Below are positions 1-7,988 of a stretch of DNA of 20,258 bases, one piece after another. The notes below the pieces were generated by a model. The model was not told the origin of the DNA. It searched no databases and saw nothing but the letters and a program-made list of their open reading frames with translations. This DNA is from Actinomycetes bacterium (GTDB taxonomy: Bacteria; Actinomycetota; Thermoleophilia; Solirubrobacterales; Solirubrobacteraceae), in NCBI GenBank assembly GCA_023404805.1, contig JAEYAL010000209.1, forward strand, positions 1 through 20,258. Direction: 5' to 3'. Position 1 is the stretch's first letter; every line of letters begins with the position of its first letter. Position numbers and translations under genes: made by a program.

Positions 1-1198
1 CGTCGCCACGGCGCGGGCCGCGGTAGCCGCCGCGCGGGGCGTCGCCACGGTCGCGGCCGCCGTGGCGGACCGGGAACCCAGCAGCGTCGTCGTCCTCAGC
101 AGCGTCGTCCGACGTCACCTCGGTCCAGTCGTCGGCTCCGGCGACGAGGTCGGCCTCGTCGCCGAACGACAGCTCGCTCTCGTCGGATTCCTCGAGCGGG
201 TCGAGGTCGTCGAGCTCGGCGTCGTCGGCCGCCTCGTCGATCAACTCGCTGCCCTCGGCCTGGGCGACGATCTCGTCGATCGCCCGGTCGTTGGCCTCCT
301 CGCCCGTCGCGAGTTCGTTCTCGATGGAGAGCTCTTCCTGCGCGCCGTCCTGCGGCGTCGTCTCGGGCTCATCGCCGCTCTGCGGCTCGTATGTCTCTTC
401 GTCGCGCATGTGCGCCACTTCCTCGCCGGTGTCCGGCTTCTCGTCGCCACGGTCTCGCGTGGTCTCATCGGCGCTGCCCGCAGGCCAGCCGCCTCTCTCG
501 GCCGGCGCCTCACGCCGGTCGCTCTCATACCCGTTCTCGGCCTCTTCTGGGTCCTCGGGCTGTGGGTCCGCCGCGGCTACTGCGGCCGCGAACGCCCTGA
601 TCAGATCGGGATCTTTGATCCCTGGTGAAATCTCTACGCCGCTCGAGACGTCGACGGCGAACGGCGCCACCTGCGTGATCGCCTCGCCGACGTTCTCAGC
701 GTTCAAACCGCCGCTCAGGATCAGCGCGGTGCGGCGCCGGTGCTCGCGCGCCAGCGCATGATCGAATGTGGTGCCGGTGCCGCCCGGCTCGCCTTCGACG
801 AACGCGTCGAGCAGGTGGAAGTCGACATCGACCCGGTACGCCTGCAGGGCGGTCACGTCACCGAGGGTGCGCACGCGCGCAGCCTTGATGACCTGTGCGC
901 CGGTCCGGTGCTGGACCTCGGAGCAGAACGCCGGGCCTTCGTTGCCGTGCAGCTGGATGAGGTCGAGTCCGACCTGCTCGGCGGTCCGCACGACTTCGTC
1001 GAGGCCCTGGTCGACGAACACGCCCGCGACCCGCACCTTGCGCCGCACCTGCCGTGCGATCAGCTGCGCCTCTTCAGGCGCGATGAACCGGGCCGAGCCG
1101 GGCCACAGAATGAACCCGATCGCCCACGCGCCGGCGTCGACGGCAGCAACCGCATCCTCCAGCCGCGTGATCCCGCAGAACTTGATGCGCGTCGCCAC
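1..1198 (-). CDS. trpF: Phosphoribosylanthranilate isomerase with long acidic C-terminal tail (partial, runs off left edge)
   Basis: TrpF converts phosphoribosylanthranilate to CdRP, the third step of tryptophan synthesis, in the cytoplasm. The core (residues 1-about 208) shows FCGIT near the N-terminus with the expected catalytic Cys8, the general acid Asp131 in LLDA followed by the phosphate-binding GGTGTTFD, then LSGGLN and VDVSSGVE. Usual family length is about 200 residues. Here the frame stays open for 399 codons with no stop before the edge. Residues about 209-373 are rich in Glu/Asp and lack hydrophobic blocks, so they are probably disordered. From residue 374 the chain turns Arg/Gly-rich (RHGGRDRGD, RGGYRG). 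Third codon positions in the tail remain mostly G/C (38 of 44 codons sampled), as expected for real coding. The GTG start has no Shine-Dalgarno sequence but a TAGAAT box lies 8 bases upstream. Core identity is secure; the extent and role of the tail are unknown. Confidence 0.9.
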   Translation of the reverse strand, partial: MATRIKFCGITRLEDAVAAVDAGAWAIGFILWPGSARFIAPEEAQLIARQVRRKVRVAGVFVDQGLDEVVRTAEQVGLDLIQLHGNEGPAFCSEVQHRTGAQVIKAARVRTLGDVTALQAYRVDVDFHLLDAFVEGEPGGTGTTFDHALAREHRRRTALILSGGLNAENVGEAITQVAPFAVDVSSGVEISPGIKDPDLIRAFAAAVAAADPQPEDPEEAENGYESDRREAPAERGGWPAGSADETTRDRGDEKPDTGEEVAHMRDEETYEPQSGDEPETTPQDGAQEELSIENELATGEEANDRAIDEIVAQAEGSELIDEAADDAELDDLDPLEESDESELSFGDEADLVAGADDWTEVTSDDAAEDDDAAGFPVRHGGRDRGDAPRGGYRGPRRGD

Positions 1199-1206
1199 TT
1201 GGCAAG

Positions 1207-1212
1207 ATTCTA
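1207..1212 (-). promoter_or_regulatory. Putative -10 box of a leaderless trpF transcript
   Basis: TAGAAT on the minus strand lies 8 bases before the trpF GTG, so transcription would begin at or next to the start codon. No convincing -35 box is visible. It is supported mainly by the same arrangement at other starts in this window, notably hrcA, which has an identical hexamer. Confidence 0.45.
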
Positions 1213-1311
1213 CGGGGTCTCGGGCAGCGGCGAGCGCTGGGGTCGCGCCGGGTGAACGGGCTGTTGCAGGGCGCGCTCCGAAGCCGCGCCGCTAGCCCGT
1301 CCGGGCAGTCC

Positions 1312-2487
1312 TTACGGCTGCGTCACCGTCTGCGGCCGGTTCCCCAACTTCACCTTGACGACCTTGGTGTCGGACCCGCGGATGTACTTGACCTCGACGG
1401 TGTCGCCGACCTTCTTGCTGGCGATGTAGCGGGACAACTCGGCTGGAGCCTCGAGCTCCTTGCCGTCGACGGAGAGGATCACGTCGCCGCCGAGGTCGAC
1501 CTGGCCGCCGGCCATGTCGTACATGACGCCGGAGTCGCCGGATTTCAGGCCCGCCTTTTCGGCGCCGCTGCCCTTCGACACGCTGTGCACGAGCAGGCCC
1601 TTTTTGAGCTTCACGACCTTGGCGGTCTTCTCGTCGATCGGAACCGCGGTGACACCGAGGAAGGCGACCTGGACCTCTTCGCCGCGCTCGAGCTGCGGGA
1701 GCACCTCTTTGAGACGCTCGACGGGGACGGCGAAGCCGATGCCGACGTTGCCGCCGCTCTCGCTCTGGATCTGCGAGTTCACGCCGATGACGCGCCCAGC
1801 GGAATCGATCAGCGGTCCGCCGGAGTTGCCCTTGTTGATCGCGGCGTCAGTCTGGACGACGTTCTCGATGCTGAAGCCGTTGAGCCCCTGGATACGCCGG
1901 GCGAGGGCCGACACAACGCCCGTGGTCAGCGTCCGGTCGAGGCCGAACGGGTTGCCGATCGCGACCACGGGATCGCCGACGCGGATGCCCTTCGTCGTCC
2001 CGAGGTCGAGCGGCGTGAGGTCGTGCGCCTTCGGGTCGACCTTGAGCACGGCGAGATCGGAGTTGACGTCGACGCCCTTGATCTGGGCCGGGATGGCCTT
2101 GTCCTCGCCGAACTGGACGGTGGCGTTCTTGGCCCCCTGCACGACATGGGCGTTCGTCACGATGAAGCCCTCATCCGAGACGACGAACCCAGTGCCCGTC
2201 GACTCGCCCTGCTGCTCCTGCGTGTCACCGAACGGCGACTGCGTCTCCTGCGTGACGATCGCGCTGATCAGCACGACGCCCGGACCGGTCTTGCCATAGA
2301 TCTCGGCCGGCGTGAGCGAGCTGCTCTCGGCGTCGTTGTTGGCGGGCTGGGGCCCCTGCGAGAGCGGCGCCTGCGCGACCGGCGCCGAATCGTCGTCGTC
2401 GATCCACTCGTCGTAGGCGAACGCACCGAACAGCCCTGCGCCAAGCGCGAGGACGAGGACGGCGAAACCGGTGGCGAATTTCTTCAT
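1312..2487 (-). CDS. HtrA/DegP-like trypsin-fold serine protease with PDZ domain
   Basis: Membrane-anchored envelope quality-control protease of the HtrA (S1C) family, 391 residues. The N-terminus has two lysines then a hydrophobic segment (about residues 4-24), a signal anchor, followed by an acidic, Gln/Asn/Pro-rich linker. The protease domain carries the full triad: His114 in TNAHVV, Asp144 in NSDLAVLKV and Ser222 in GNSGGPL. A PDZ domain follows from about 275 to 385 (FLGVTA, GSGAEKAGLKSGD, GGDVILSVDG). Length and order match actinobacterial single-PDZ HtrA proteins. The ATG is chosen because it places the Lys-hydrophobic signal at the N-terminus; no clear Shine-Dalgarno or -10 box stands close to it. 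It lies 88 bases after trpC and 113 bases before trpF on the same strand, an unexpected place for a protease. Whether it is co-transcribed with the trp genes cannot be told from sequence. Confidence 0.93.
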   Translation of the reverse strand: MKKFATGFAVLVLALGAGLFGAFAYDEWIDDDDSAPVAQAPLSQGPQPANNDAESSSLTPAEIYGKTGPGVVLISAIVTQETQSPFGDTQEQQGESTGTGFVVSDEGFIVTNAHVVQGAKNATVQFGEDKAIPAQIKGVDVNSDLAVLKVDPKAHDLTPLDLGTTKGIRVGDPVVAIGNPFGLDRTLTTGVVSALARRIQGLNGFSIENVVQTDAAINKGNSGGPLIDSAGRVIGVNSQIQSESGGNVGIGFAVPVERLKEVLPQLERGEEVQVAFLGVTAVPIDEKTAKVVKLKKGLLVHSVSKGSGAEKAGLKSGDSGVMYDMAGGQVDLGGDVILSVDGKELEAPAELSRYIASKKVGDTVEVKYIRGSDTKVVKVKLGNRPQTVTQP

Positions 2488-2575
2488 TGCAGGCGTGAGA
2501 GCAGGCGGTCGGGAGAGCAGGAGCGAAGCGGAGGAGACGCGCGGACGCGGCAGCGGCCGCGGCGGACCCGAAACC

Positions 2576-3373
2576 CTAGTGGGGGTCGCCCGCGGTGGGC
2601 CCCGCTAGCGCGCGCGTCGCGGCCGCGAGGTCCTCGGAGCGCATCAGCGCCTCGCCGATCAGGACGGCGTCGCAGCCGACCCGCTCGAGCTCGTCGACCT
2701 GCTCGCGCGAGTAGAACCCGGACTCCGCGACGACGGTCTTCCCGGCCGGGACGTCGGTCAGCAGGTCGTGCGTGCGGGCGATGTCGACGGTGAAGTCGGT
2801 GAGGTCGCGGTTGTTGATCCCGATGATGTCCGGCTCGATCGCGTCGAGCGCGGCTTCGAGCTCCTCGCCGTTATGCACCTCGACGAGCACGTCGAGGTCG
2901 AGCTCGCGGGCCTGGGCGTGGAGCTCGGCCAGCTCCTGCGGCTCCAGCGCGGCGACGATCAGCAGGATCGCGTCAGCACCCCACGCCGCCGATTCGACGA
3001 CCTGGTAGCCGTCGACGACGAAGTCCTTGCGCAGGACCGGGATGTCGATGACCGATCGGGCGATCTTGAGGTCCTTGAGCGTGCCGCCGAAGTGCGGCTC
3101 GTCGGTCAGGACGGAGATCGCGGCAGCACCGCCGGCCTCGTAGGCGCGGACGATGTCTTCGACGGTCGATCCTTCGCGGATCGCGCCCGCCGACGGCGAA
3201 CGGCGCTTGTGCTCGGCGATGATGCCGACGCCATCGCGCAGCAGCGCCTCGTTGAACCCGCGGGGTTCGTCACGCGAGGCGGCGAGGTCGGCCAGCTCGC
3301 TGAGCGGCACGTGCTTGCGGCGCTTGCGGACGTCGTCACGGGTGCGGTCGATGATGCGCTCGAGCTGGTTCAT
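2576..3373 (-). CDS. trpC: Indole-3-glycerol phosphate synthase
   Basis: Cytoplasmic (beta/alpha)8 enzyme that cyclises and decarboxylates CdRP to indole-3-glycerol phosphate. At 265 residues it is the normal stand-alone length. Family signatures are present in order: IIAEHKRRSPSAG (catalytic Lys56), PVLRKDFV (Lys116), VLVEVHN (Glu165), GINNRDL (Asn187-Asn188), VAESGF and VLIGEALM. A longer upstream frame exists, but MNQLERII is the natural N-terminus, and its ATG shares one base with the trpD stop codon (TGATG), indicating translational coupling. The C-terminal end (GPTAGDPH) is not conserved. There is no fusion to trpF, which is a separate gene beyond htrA. Confidence 0.96.
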   Translation of the reverse strand: MNQLERIIDRTRDDVRKRRKHVPLSELADLAASRDEPRGFNEALLRDGVGIIAEHKRRSPSAGAIREGSTVEDIVRAYEAGGAAAISVLTDEPHFGGTLKDLKIARSVIDIPVLRKDFVVDGYQVVESAAWGADAILLIVAALEPQELAELHAQARELDLDVLVEVHNGEELEAALDAIEPDIIGINNRDLTDFTVDIARTHDLLTDVPAGKTVVAESGFYSREQVDELERVGCDAVLIGEALMRSEDLAAATRALAGPTAGDPH

Positions 3374-4398
3374 CACGCAACCGCCTCGGTCGTCATGGCC
3401 ACAAGGTCGTCGAGCACGCGCGCGGCACTCCCGTCGTTGATGGCAGCCGCGGCGAGAACGCCGCCGGCTGAGAGGTCGTCGGCGATGCCGGCCACGACGA
3501 GCGTCGCGGCGGCGTTGAGGATCACGATGTCGCGGGCCGGACCGGCCTCGCCAGCCAGGACCGCCCGGGCGACCGCGGCGTTGTCGGCGGGCGAACCGCC
3601 GTCGAGGCCCGCGAGGGAGCTGCGGCGCTCGACCCCGGCCTCTTCCGGGTTCACTTTGAAGCGGCGCAGCTTGCCGCCTTCGACTTCGATCACGTTCGAG
3701 GTCGCTGCGATGCTGAGCTCGTCGAGGCCGTCCTGGGACCGCACGACCCACGCGCGCTCGACGCCGATGTCGAGCAGCGCGTCGGCGATCAGCGGCATCC
3801 GGGCAGGATCGCTGACGCCGATCACCTGGCGCGGGGCGCCGGCGGGGTTCGTCAGCGGGCCGAGCACGTTGAAGATGGTCTGCACCTTGAGCGCCTTGCG
3901 CACCGGGACGACGTGCCGCATCGCCGGGTGGTGCCGGGGCGCGAACATGAACCCGAAGCCGATCGTGTCGATCGCCTCCGCGGTCGTCCGCGGATCAGAG
4001 TCGATCCCGACACCGAGCGCCTCGAGCACATCAGCTGAGCCGCACGCGCTGGTCGACGAGCGGTTGCCGTGCTTGGCCACGCCAGCGCCTGCGCCAGCGG
4101 CGACGAGCGCCGCGACGGTCGACACGTTGAAGGTGGTGGTGCCGCCGCCTGTGCCGGCGGTGTCGACGAGGTGCTCGCGCTGTGTGCGGACCGGTTCAGC
4201 GTGGCTGCGCATCGCGCGCACCAGTCCGTGGATCTCGGCGCGGGTCTCCCCCTTGCCCCGCAGCGCCACGAGCAGCGCCGCCGTCTGGACGTCGGACGCC
4301 TGGCCGCGCATGACGTAGTCCAGCGCCGCCTCCGCCTCGTCGGACGTGAGGCTCTCGCCGTTGATCAGCCGCTCGATGACCGTGGTGAGATCGGACAT
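3373..4398 (-). CDS. trpD: Anthranilate phosphoribosyltransferase
   Basis: Transfers phosphoribose from PRPP to anthranilate, the second tryptophan-specific step. At 341 residues it is the usual family size. The small helical N-terminal domain is followed by the PRPP-binding loop GTGGGTTTFNVST (about residues 82-94), KHGNRSSTSACGSADVLEALG, and later NVLGPLTNPA. The loop reads GTGGGT rather than the common GTGGDG. The start is placed at the ATG preceding SDLTTVIERLING because homology begins there. The frame stays open to 4503 with TTG and GTG alternatives, so a start earlier by up to 35 codons is possible but would add Pro/Asp-rich sequence unlike the family. No strong ribosome-binding site is visible. 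Unlike the other trp junctions, 156 bases separate trpG from this gene. The stop overlaps the trpC start. Confidence 0.95.
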   Translation of the reverse strand: MSDLTTVIERLINGESLTSDEAEAALDYVMRGQASDVQTAALLVALRGKGETRAEIHGLVRAMRSHAEPVRTQREHLVDTAGTGGGTTTFNVSTVAALVAAGAGAGVAKHGNRSSTSACGSADVLEALGVGIDSDPRTTAEAIDTIGFGFMFAPRHHPAMRHVVPVRKALKVQTIFNVLGPLTNPAGAPRQVIGVSDPARMPLIADALLDIGVERAWVVRSQDGLDELSIAATSNVIEVEGGKLRRFKVNPEEAGVERRSSLAGLDGGSPADNAAVARAVLAGEAGPARDIVILNAAATLVVAGIADDLSAGGVLAAAAINDGSAARVLDDLVAMTTEAVA

Positions 4399-4447
4399 CA
4401 GCGCGGGACTTCGGGACTCGTCTTCGTCAGGCACAGGGGTTTGGGTG

Positions 4448-4469
4448 CAGAGGTGGTCGTCCACCTGCC
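4448..4469 (-). other. Hairpin in the trpG-trpD gap
   Basis: The 156-base gap between trpG and trpD contains an inverted repeat: arms AGGTGG and CCACCT around a 4-base loop, extended by GCA/TGC after a 2-base bulge. It lies about 50 bases before the trpD start. It could be a processing site, an attenuator-like element or chance in GC-rich DNA; no U-run follows. Confidence 0.3.
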
Positions 4470-4554
4470 TGCCAGGACTCGGCGGCAGAGCGGATCGCAA
4501 CACGGTAGAGGATCGGGCGGAGGCTGTGTGACGCCGCCACGGGCCACCCGCCGC

Positions 4555-5141
<587 letters not shown>

Positions 5142-5145
<4 letters not shown>

Positions 5146-6623
5146 GCCCAGTCCTCCTGGCCGATGGCCACATCGATGGCGCGCTTGGTGCCCAGCGACT
5201 TCGTGACGGATTCCTCGTACTCGTTCTCCGGCGTCGCGTCGGCGACGGTGCCGCCGCCCGTCTGGGCGTAGACGGTGCCGTCTTTGATCGCCACGCTGCG
5301 GATGTTGATGCAGGTGTCCATATCGCCCGCGTACGACAGGTACCCGACCGCGCCGGCGTACCAGGACCGTTTGACCGGTTCGACCTCGTCGATGATCTCC
5401 ATCGCCCGCACCTTCGGCGCACCGCTCAGCGTGCCGGCGGGCAGCGTCATCCGCAGCGCGTCGACGGCGCGGACGCCGTCGTCGAGCGTGCCCGACACGA
5501 GCGAGCTGATGTGCAGCAGGTGGCTGAAGGTGTCGATCTTCATGAACTCGTCGACGACGACGGAGCCGTACTTCGACACGCGCCCGAGGTCGTTGCGGCC
5601 CAGGTCGACGAGCATCACGTGCTCGGCGCGCTCCTTCTCGTCGGCGAGCAGCTCAGCGGCGAGCTCGTGGTCGTCAGCCGGGTCGCCGGTGCGGCGGCGC
5701 GTGCCCGCGACGGGGTACGTCTCGACCCGGTCGCCGGTGACGCGCAGCAGCGGCTCGGGGCTGGCGCCGGCGATCTGGAAGTCGCCGAAGTCCAGGTAGT
5801 ACATGTACGGACTCGGGTTGACGGCGCGCAGACCGCGGTACACCGAGAACGGCTCGACGGGCAGCTCGGCGCTCCAGCGCTGCGAGGCGACGATCTGGAA
5901 CGCGTCGCCGGCGTAGATGTAGTCGACGATCGTCGCGACGTTCGCCTCGTACTGCTCGCGCGTGTGGTTGCTCGTCCACTCCAGCGGCTCGCGGCTGCGC
6001 GGCGCCACCTCGACTTCCGGCAGCGGCTCGGCGAGCGCGCGGCGGACCCAGCGGATCTCCTCTGCGGCGCGCTCGTACGCCTCATCGAGGTGATCGGCGC
6101 CGGCGTCGACGTTCGCGATGATCGTCGTGCGGCGGTCGAGGTGGTCGAACACGACGAGCGTGTCGGTGAGCATGATCGCGAGGTCGGGCAGCCCGACCGG
6201 ATCCGGGTTCGGCGGCGGCCCGAGCGTGGTCTCGACGGTGCGGACGAGGTCGTAGCCGAACAGGCCGACCGCGCCTCCTGTGAACGGCGCAAGCCCCTCG
6301 ACCGGGGCCTGGCGGGCAGACTCGGCGAGGTCGCCGACGATCGCGTACGGATCCCGGTCGTCGTCGCCGAGCGACCAGCGGATCACCTCGTGCGGGCGGA
6401 TCCCCAGGAACGAGTACCGGCCGACCTTCTGGGCCTGCTCAGCGGATTCCAGCAGGAACGCGGGCGAATCCGGGTCGGCGGCGCGGAGCTTGAGGAACGC
6501 GGCGATCGGCGTCGACAGGTCGTCGACGAACGTGTGCGCGATCGGGACGATGCCGTAGTCGGCGGAGAGGCGCCGGACCTCGTCGCGGCCCGGGCGGATC
6601 AGCGACTCATCGACGGCGAGCAA
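5142..6623 (-). CDS. trpE: Anthranilate synthase component I
   Basis: Converts chorismate plus ammonia to anthranilate, the committed and feedback-inhibited step of tryptophan synthesis. The 493-residue length is typical. The N-terminal half contains FLLESAEQAQKVGRYSFLG, which carries the LLES tryptophan-binding signature, suggesting end-product inhibition is kept. The C-terminal chorismate-binding domain shows PEPLLRV, PVAGTRRR, VDLGRNDLGRV, LPAGTLSGAPK, GAVGYLSY and QTGGGTVADATPENEYEES. The open frame extends much further upstream inside hisIE, but the start is set at a TTG because AGGAGG lies 6 bases before it and homology begins just after. It therefore overlaps the hisIE end by 17 bases. 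No leader peptide or attenuator can precede it at this junction; transcription must come from hisIE or further upstream. Confidence 0.95.
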
Positions 6624-7212
6624 GGAGCACCTCCTGCACGTCCGTGAAGGAGCGGTCGCGGCCCTGGAGCACTGCCAACAGGTGGTACGTGAGGTCGGCG
6701 GCCTCGTTGTCGACGCGGTCGTCGGTCTCCTCGCGCGCGGCGCGGACGACTTCCTCGGCCTCCTCTTCGACCTTCTCCCCCGCGAGCTTCGGATCGGCAA
6801 GCAGCTTCGCAGTCCAGGAGCCTTCGGTCGGCTCGGCCTTGCGCGCATCGAACGTGCGCTGCAGCGCCGGAAGCGCCTCGTGCGGCTGGAGCGTCGGCTC
6901 GCTGCCATCGATCGCGCGGTAGAAGCAGGTGCGCTCCCCCGTGTGGCATGCCGGGCCCGCCGGCTCCACGAGCGCGAGCAGCGCGTCGCCGTCGCAGTCG
7001 ATCCGCAGGTCGCGGACCTTCAGGATGTTCCCGCTCGTGGCGCCCTTGTGCCACAGCTCCTGACGCGAGCGGCTCCACAGGTGCAGCTCTCCCGTGTTCT
7101 GAGTGAGGGCGACGGCCTCCGCGTTGGCGTAGGCGAACATCAGCACCTCGCCCGTGGCGAAATCCTGGGCGATCACGGCCACCAGGCCGTTTGCGTCGTA
7201 GCTGGGCTCCAT
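6607..7212 (-). CDS. hisIE: Bifunctional phosphoribosyl-AMP cyclohydrolase / phosphoribosyl-ATP pyrophosphatase
   Basis: Catalyses the second and third steps of histidine synthesis in one 201-residue chain. The HisI half (about 1-110) has VIAQDFATGEVLM, LWSRSRQELWHKGATSGN, the metal-binding DCDGDALL, and zinc-type cysteines in ACHTGERTCFY. The HisE half (about 120-200) has the all-alpha motif EKVEEEAEEVVRAA and NEAADLTYHLLAVL. The fused form is notable because many actinobacteria encode hisI and hisE separately. It heads the trp cluster and overlaps trpE by 17 bases, so histidine and tryptophan genes probably share a transcript. hisF, a frequent upstream neighbour, is absent; a VapBC pair sits there instead. 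The start ATG lies 10 bases after TAGACT. Confidence 0.95.
   Translation of the reverse strand: MEPSYDANGLVAVIAQDFATGEVLMFAYANAEAVALTQNTGELHLWSRSRQELWHKGATSGNILKVRDLRIDCDGDALLALVEPAGPACHTGERTCFYRAIDGSEPTLQPHEALPALQRTFDARKAEPTEGSWTAKLLADPKLAGEKVEEEAEEVVRAAREETDDRVDNEAADLTYHLLAVLQGRDRSFTDVQEVLLARRR
6630..6635 (-). promoter_or_regulatory. Shine-Dalgarno site that sets the trpE TTG start
   Basis: A full AGGAGG lies inside the last codons of hisIE, 6 bases upstream of TTG at 6623-6621. No ATG or GTG at suitable spacing is in the trpE frame here, so this site decides in favour of the unusual TTG start. Confidence 0.75.
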
Positions 7213-7222
7213 TGGACGCCTG

Positions 7223-7228
7223 AGTCTA
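7223..7228 (-). promoter_or_regulatory. Putative -10 box upstream of hisIE
   Basis: TAGACT lies 10 bases before the hisIE ATG in the 26-base gap after vapC. It would drive a leaderless or nearly leaderless his-trp transcript. No -35 box is evident, and spacing is the longest of the set proposed in this window. Confidence 0.35.
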
Positions 7229-7238
7229 CGGAGCAGCG

Positions 7239-7616
7239 TCAGACCACGCGGATGCCGACCGAGAGCCCGGCGACCTGGGCGAGGTGGGCGAGGTCGCCGG
7301 GATCGGAAGTGACGATCTCGTCGCCGTCGCGCGCCAAGAGGACCAACGCCGCATCGACGACATCCGTCGTCCCGCTCTGAGCGAGCAGCCGTCCGGCATC
7401 GCGTCCGAGGGCGGCATCGAGTGGAGCGATGTCGGCTGCCCGCAGCAGCTTTCCGAGTGCGACCTGCCGTCGCGGGTCGCGCCATACCTGCCCGACGATC
7501 CCTCCGTGCGTCAGCCAGCCCCGCCCGGCTTCGTGTTCGGTGAGCAGCAGATCGAGCATGCCCACGTTGCGCCGCTCGTACGCGAGGAGCGCACCGGCGT
7601 CGAGGACCAACGTCAT
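7239..7616 (-). CDS. PIN-domain toxin, VapC type
   Basis: Probable VapC-type RNase toxin of 125 residues. The PIN-fold acidic residues are visible: Asp6 in VLDAGALLAYE, Asp85 and Asp88 in TTDVVDAALVLLA, and Asp105 in TSDPGDL. The internal acidic residue common near position 40-45 in many VapCs is not obvious; the local sequence is IVGQVWRD, which I believe is typical of one PIN subgroup. PIN toxins use Mg2+ to cut tRNA, rRNA or mRNA, but the target here is unknown. The ATG overlaps the stop of the preceding RHH-like gene (ATGA), the usual antitoxin-first layout. Expression should depend on the vapB promoter. The pair sits between era and hisIE, an insertion into otherwise housekeeping surroundings. 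Confidence 0.87.
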   Translation of the reverse strand: MTLVLDAGALLAYERRNVGMLDLLLTEHEAGRGWLTHGGIVGQVWRDPRRQVALGKLLRAADIAPLDAALGRDAGRLLAQSGTTDVVDAALVLLARDGDEIVTSDPGDLAHLAQVAGLSVGIRVV

Positions 7617-7915
7617 GCAGCCCGCGGTGCCCCTGCCGCCGTGCGCTCGCCCTCGGGCGCGGGTCGGACCCAGATCGTGTTGGCGTCCAGCTCAGCGCGG
7701 GCGGCGCGGCGGTCCTCCTCGGAGATCGGACCCCACTCGTCTTCGATCCAGTCGAACAGCTCGCGCGCAGCTTCGAGCCGCTGTTCTTGGGCCATGCGCT
7801 CAGCGAGCGCCTCCTCGACGAGCGCGCTGACGCTCGGCGCGCGGCCCTGCGCGACAGCCTTCTCGGCAGCCGTGAGCAGCTCATCGTCGATCGAAGCTGA
7901 GAGCCGCCGCTTCAT
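7613..7915 (-). CDS. Ribbon-helix-helix-like antitoxin, VapB type
   Basis: Predicted cognate antitoxin of the downstream PIN toxin, 100 residues. The N-terminal KRRLSASIDDELLTAAEKAV and following PSVSALVEEALAERM fit a ribbon-helix-helix DNA-binding domain (about residues 1-45). The charged, Trp-containing remainder (FDWIEDEWGPISEEDRRAARAEL) would be the toxin-binding tail. Its ATG is just 6 bases after a TATATT box and lies within one arm of a palindrome, so the protein probably represses its own promoter. It overlaps the toxin gene by 4 bases. Confidence 0.82.
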   Translation of the reverse strand: MKRRLSASIDDELLTAAEKAVAQGRAPSVSALVEEALAERMAQEQRLEAARELFDWIEDEWGPISEEDRRAARAELDANTIWVRPAPEGERTAAGAPRAA

Positions 7916-7954
7916 GCCACGAATATACCACGCGGCCTACCACGATCGTGGCAT
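7914..7954 (-). promoter_or_regulatory. Palindromic operator and leaderless promoter of the first vapBC pair
   Basis: A near-consensus minus-strand -10 box TATATT (7927-7922) ends 6 bases before the vapB ATG. It is bracketed by inverted arms ATGCCACGA (7914-7922) and TCGTGGCAT (7946-7954). Inside lies the perfect 12-base palindrome CCACGATCGTGG (7940-7951) and another TACCACG half-site (7926-7932). Repeated CCACG half-sites around a -10 box fit cooperative binding by an RHH antitoxin. Confidence 0.65.
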
Positions 7955-7988
7955 ACCGCTGCGCCGACGCCCGAGGCGCCGCTTACCG

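Noticed and set aside
1..60. Tandem repeat or CRISPR-like array at the left edge.
   Set aside because: Only two copies of an 11-base unit, explained by repeated Arg-Gly-Asp codons in the TrpF tail; no spacers or further repeats.
62..628. Plus-strand frame of 188 codons at the left edge.
   Set aside because: It is antisense to the TrpF tail, where the minus frame is contiguous with the enzyme and has G/C-biased third positions. It has no recognisable motif, though it cannot be fully excluded if the TrpF tail proved not to be coding.
1265..1311. Terminator between htrA and trpF.
   Set aside because: A small GCCCG/CGGGC repeat follows the htrA stop but its loop of 2 bases is too tight and no U-run follows.
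1252..2793. Long plus-strand open frame (513 codons) opposite htrA.
   Set aside because: The minus strand encodes a complete HtrA with catalytic triad and PDZ domain; the plus frame is Arg/Asp/Leu-rich shadow sequence with no motifs.
2768..4318. Long plus-strand open frame (516 codons) opposite trpC and trpD.
   Set aside because: It is an antisense reading of two clearly recognisable enzymes; composition is typical of the complement of high-GC coding DNA.
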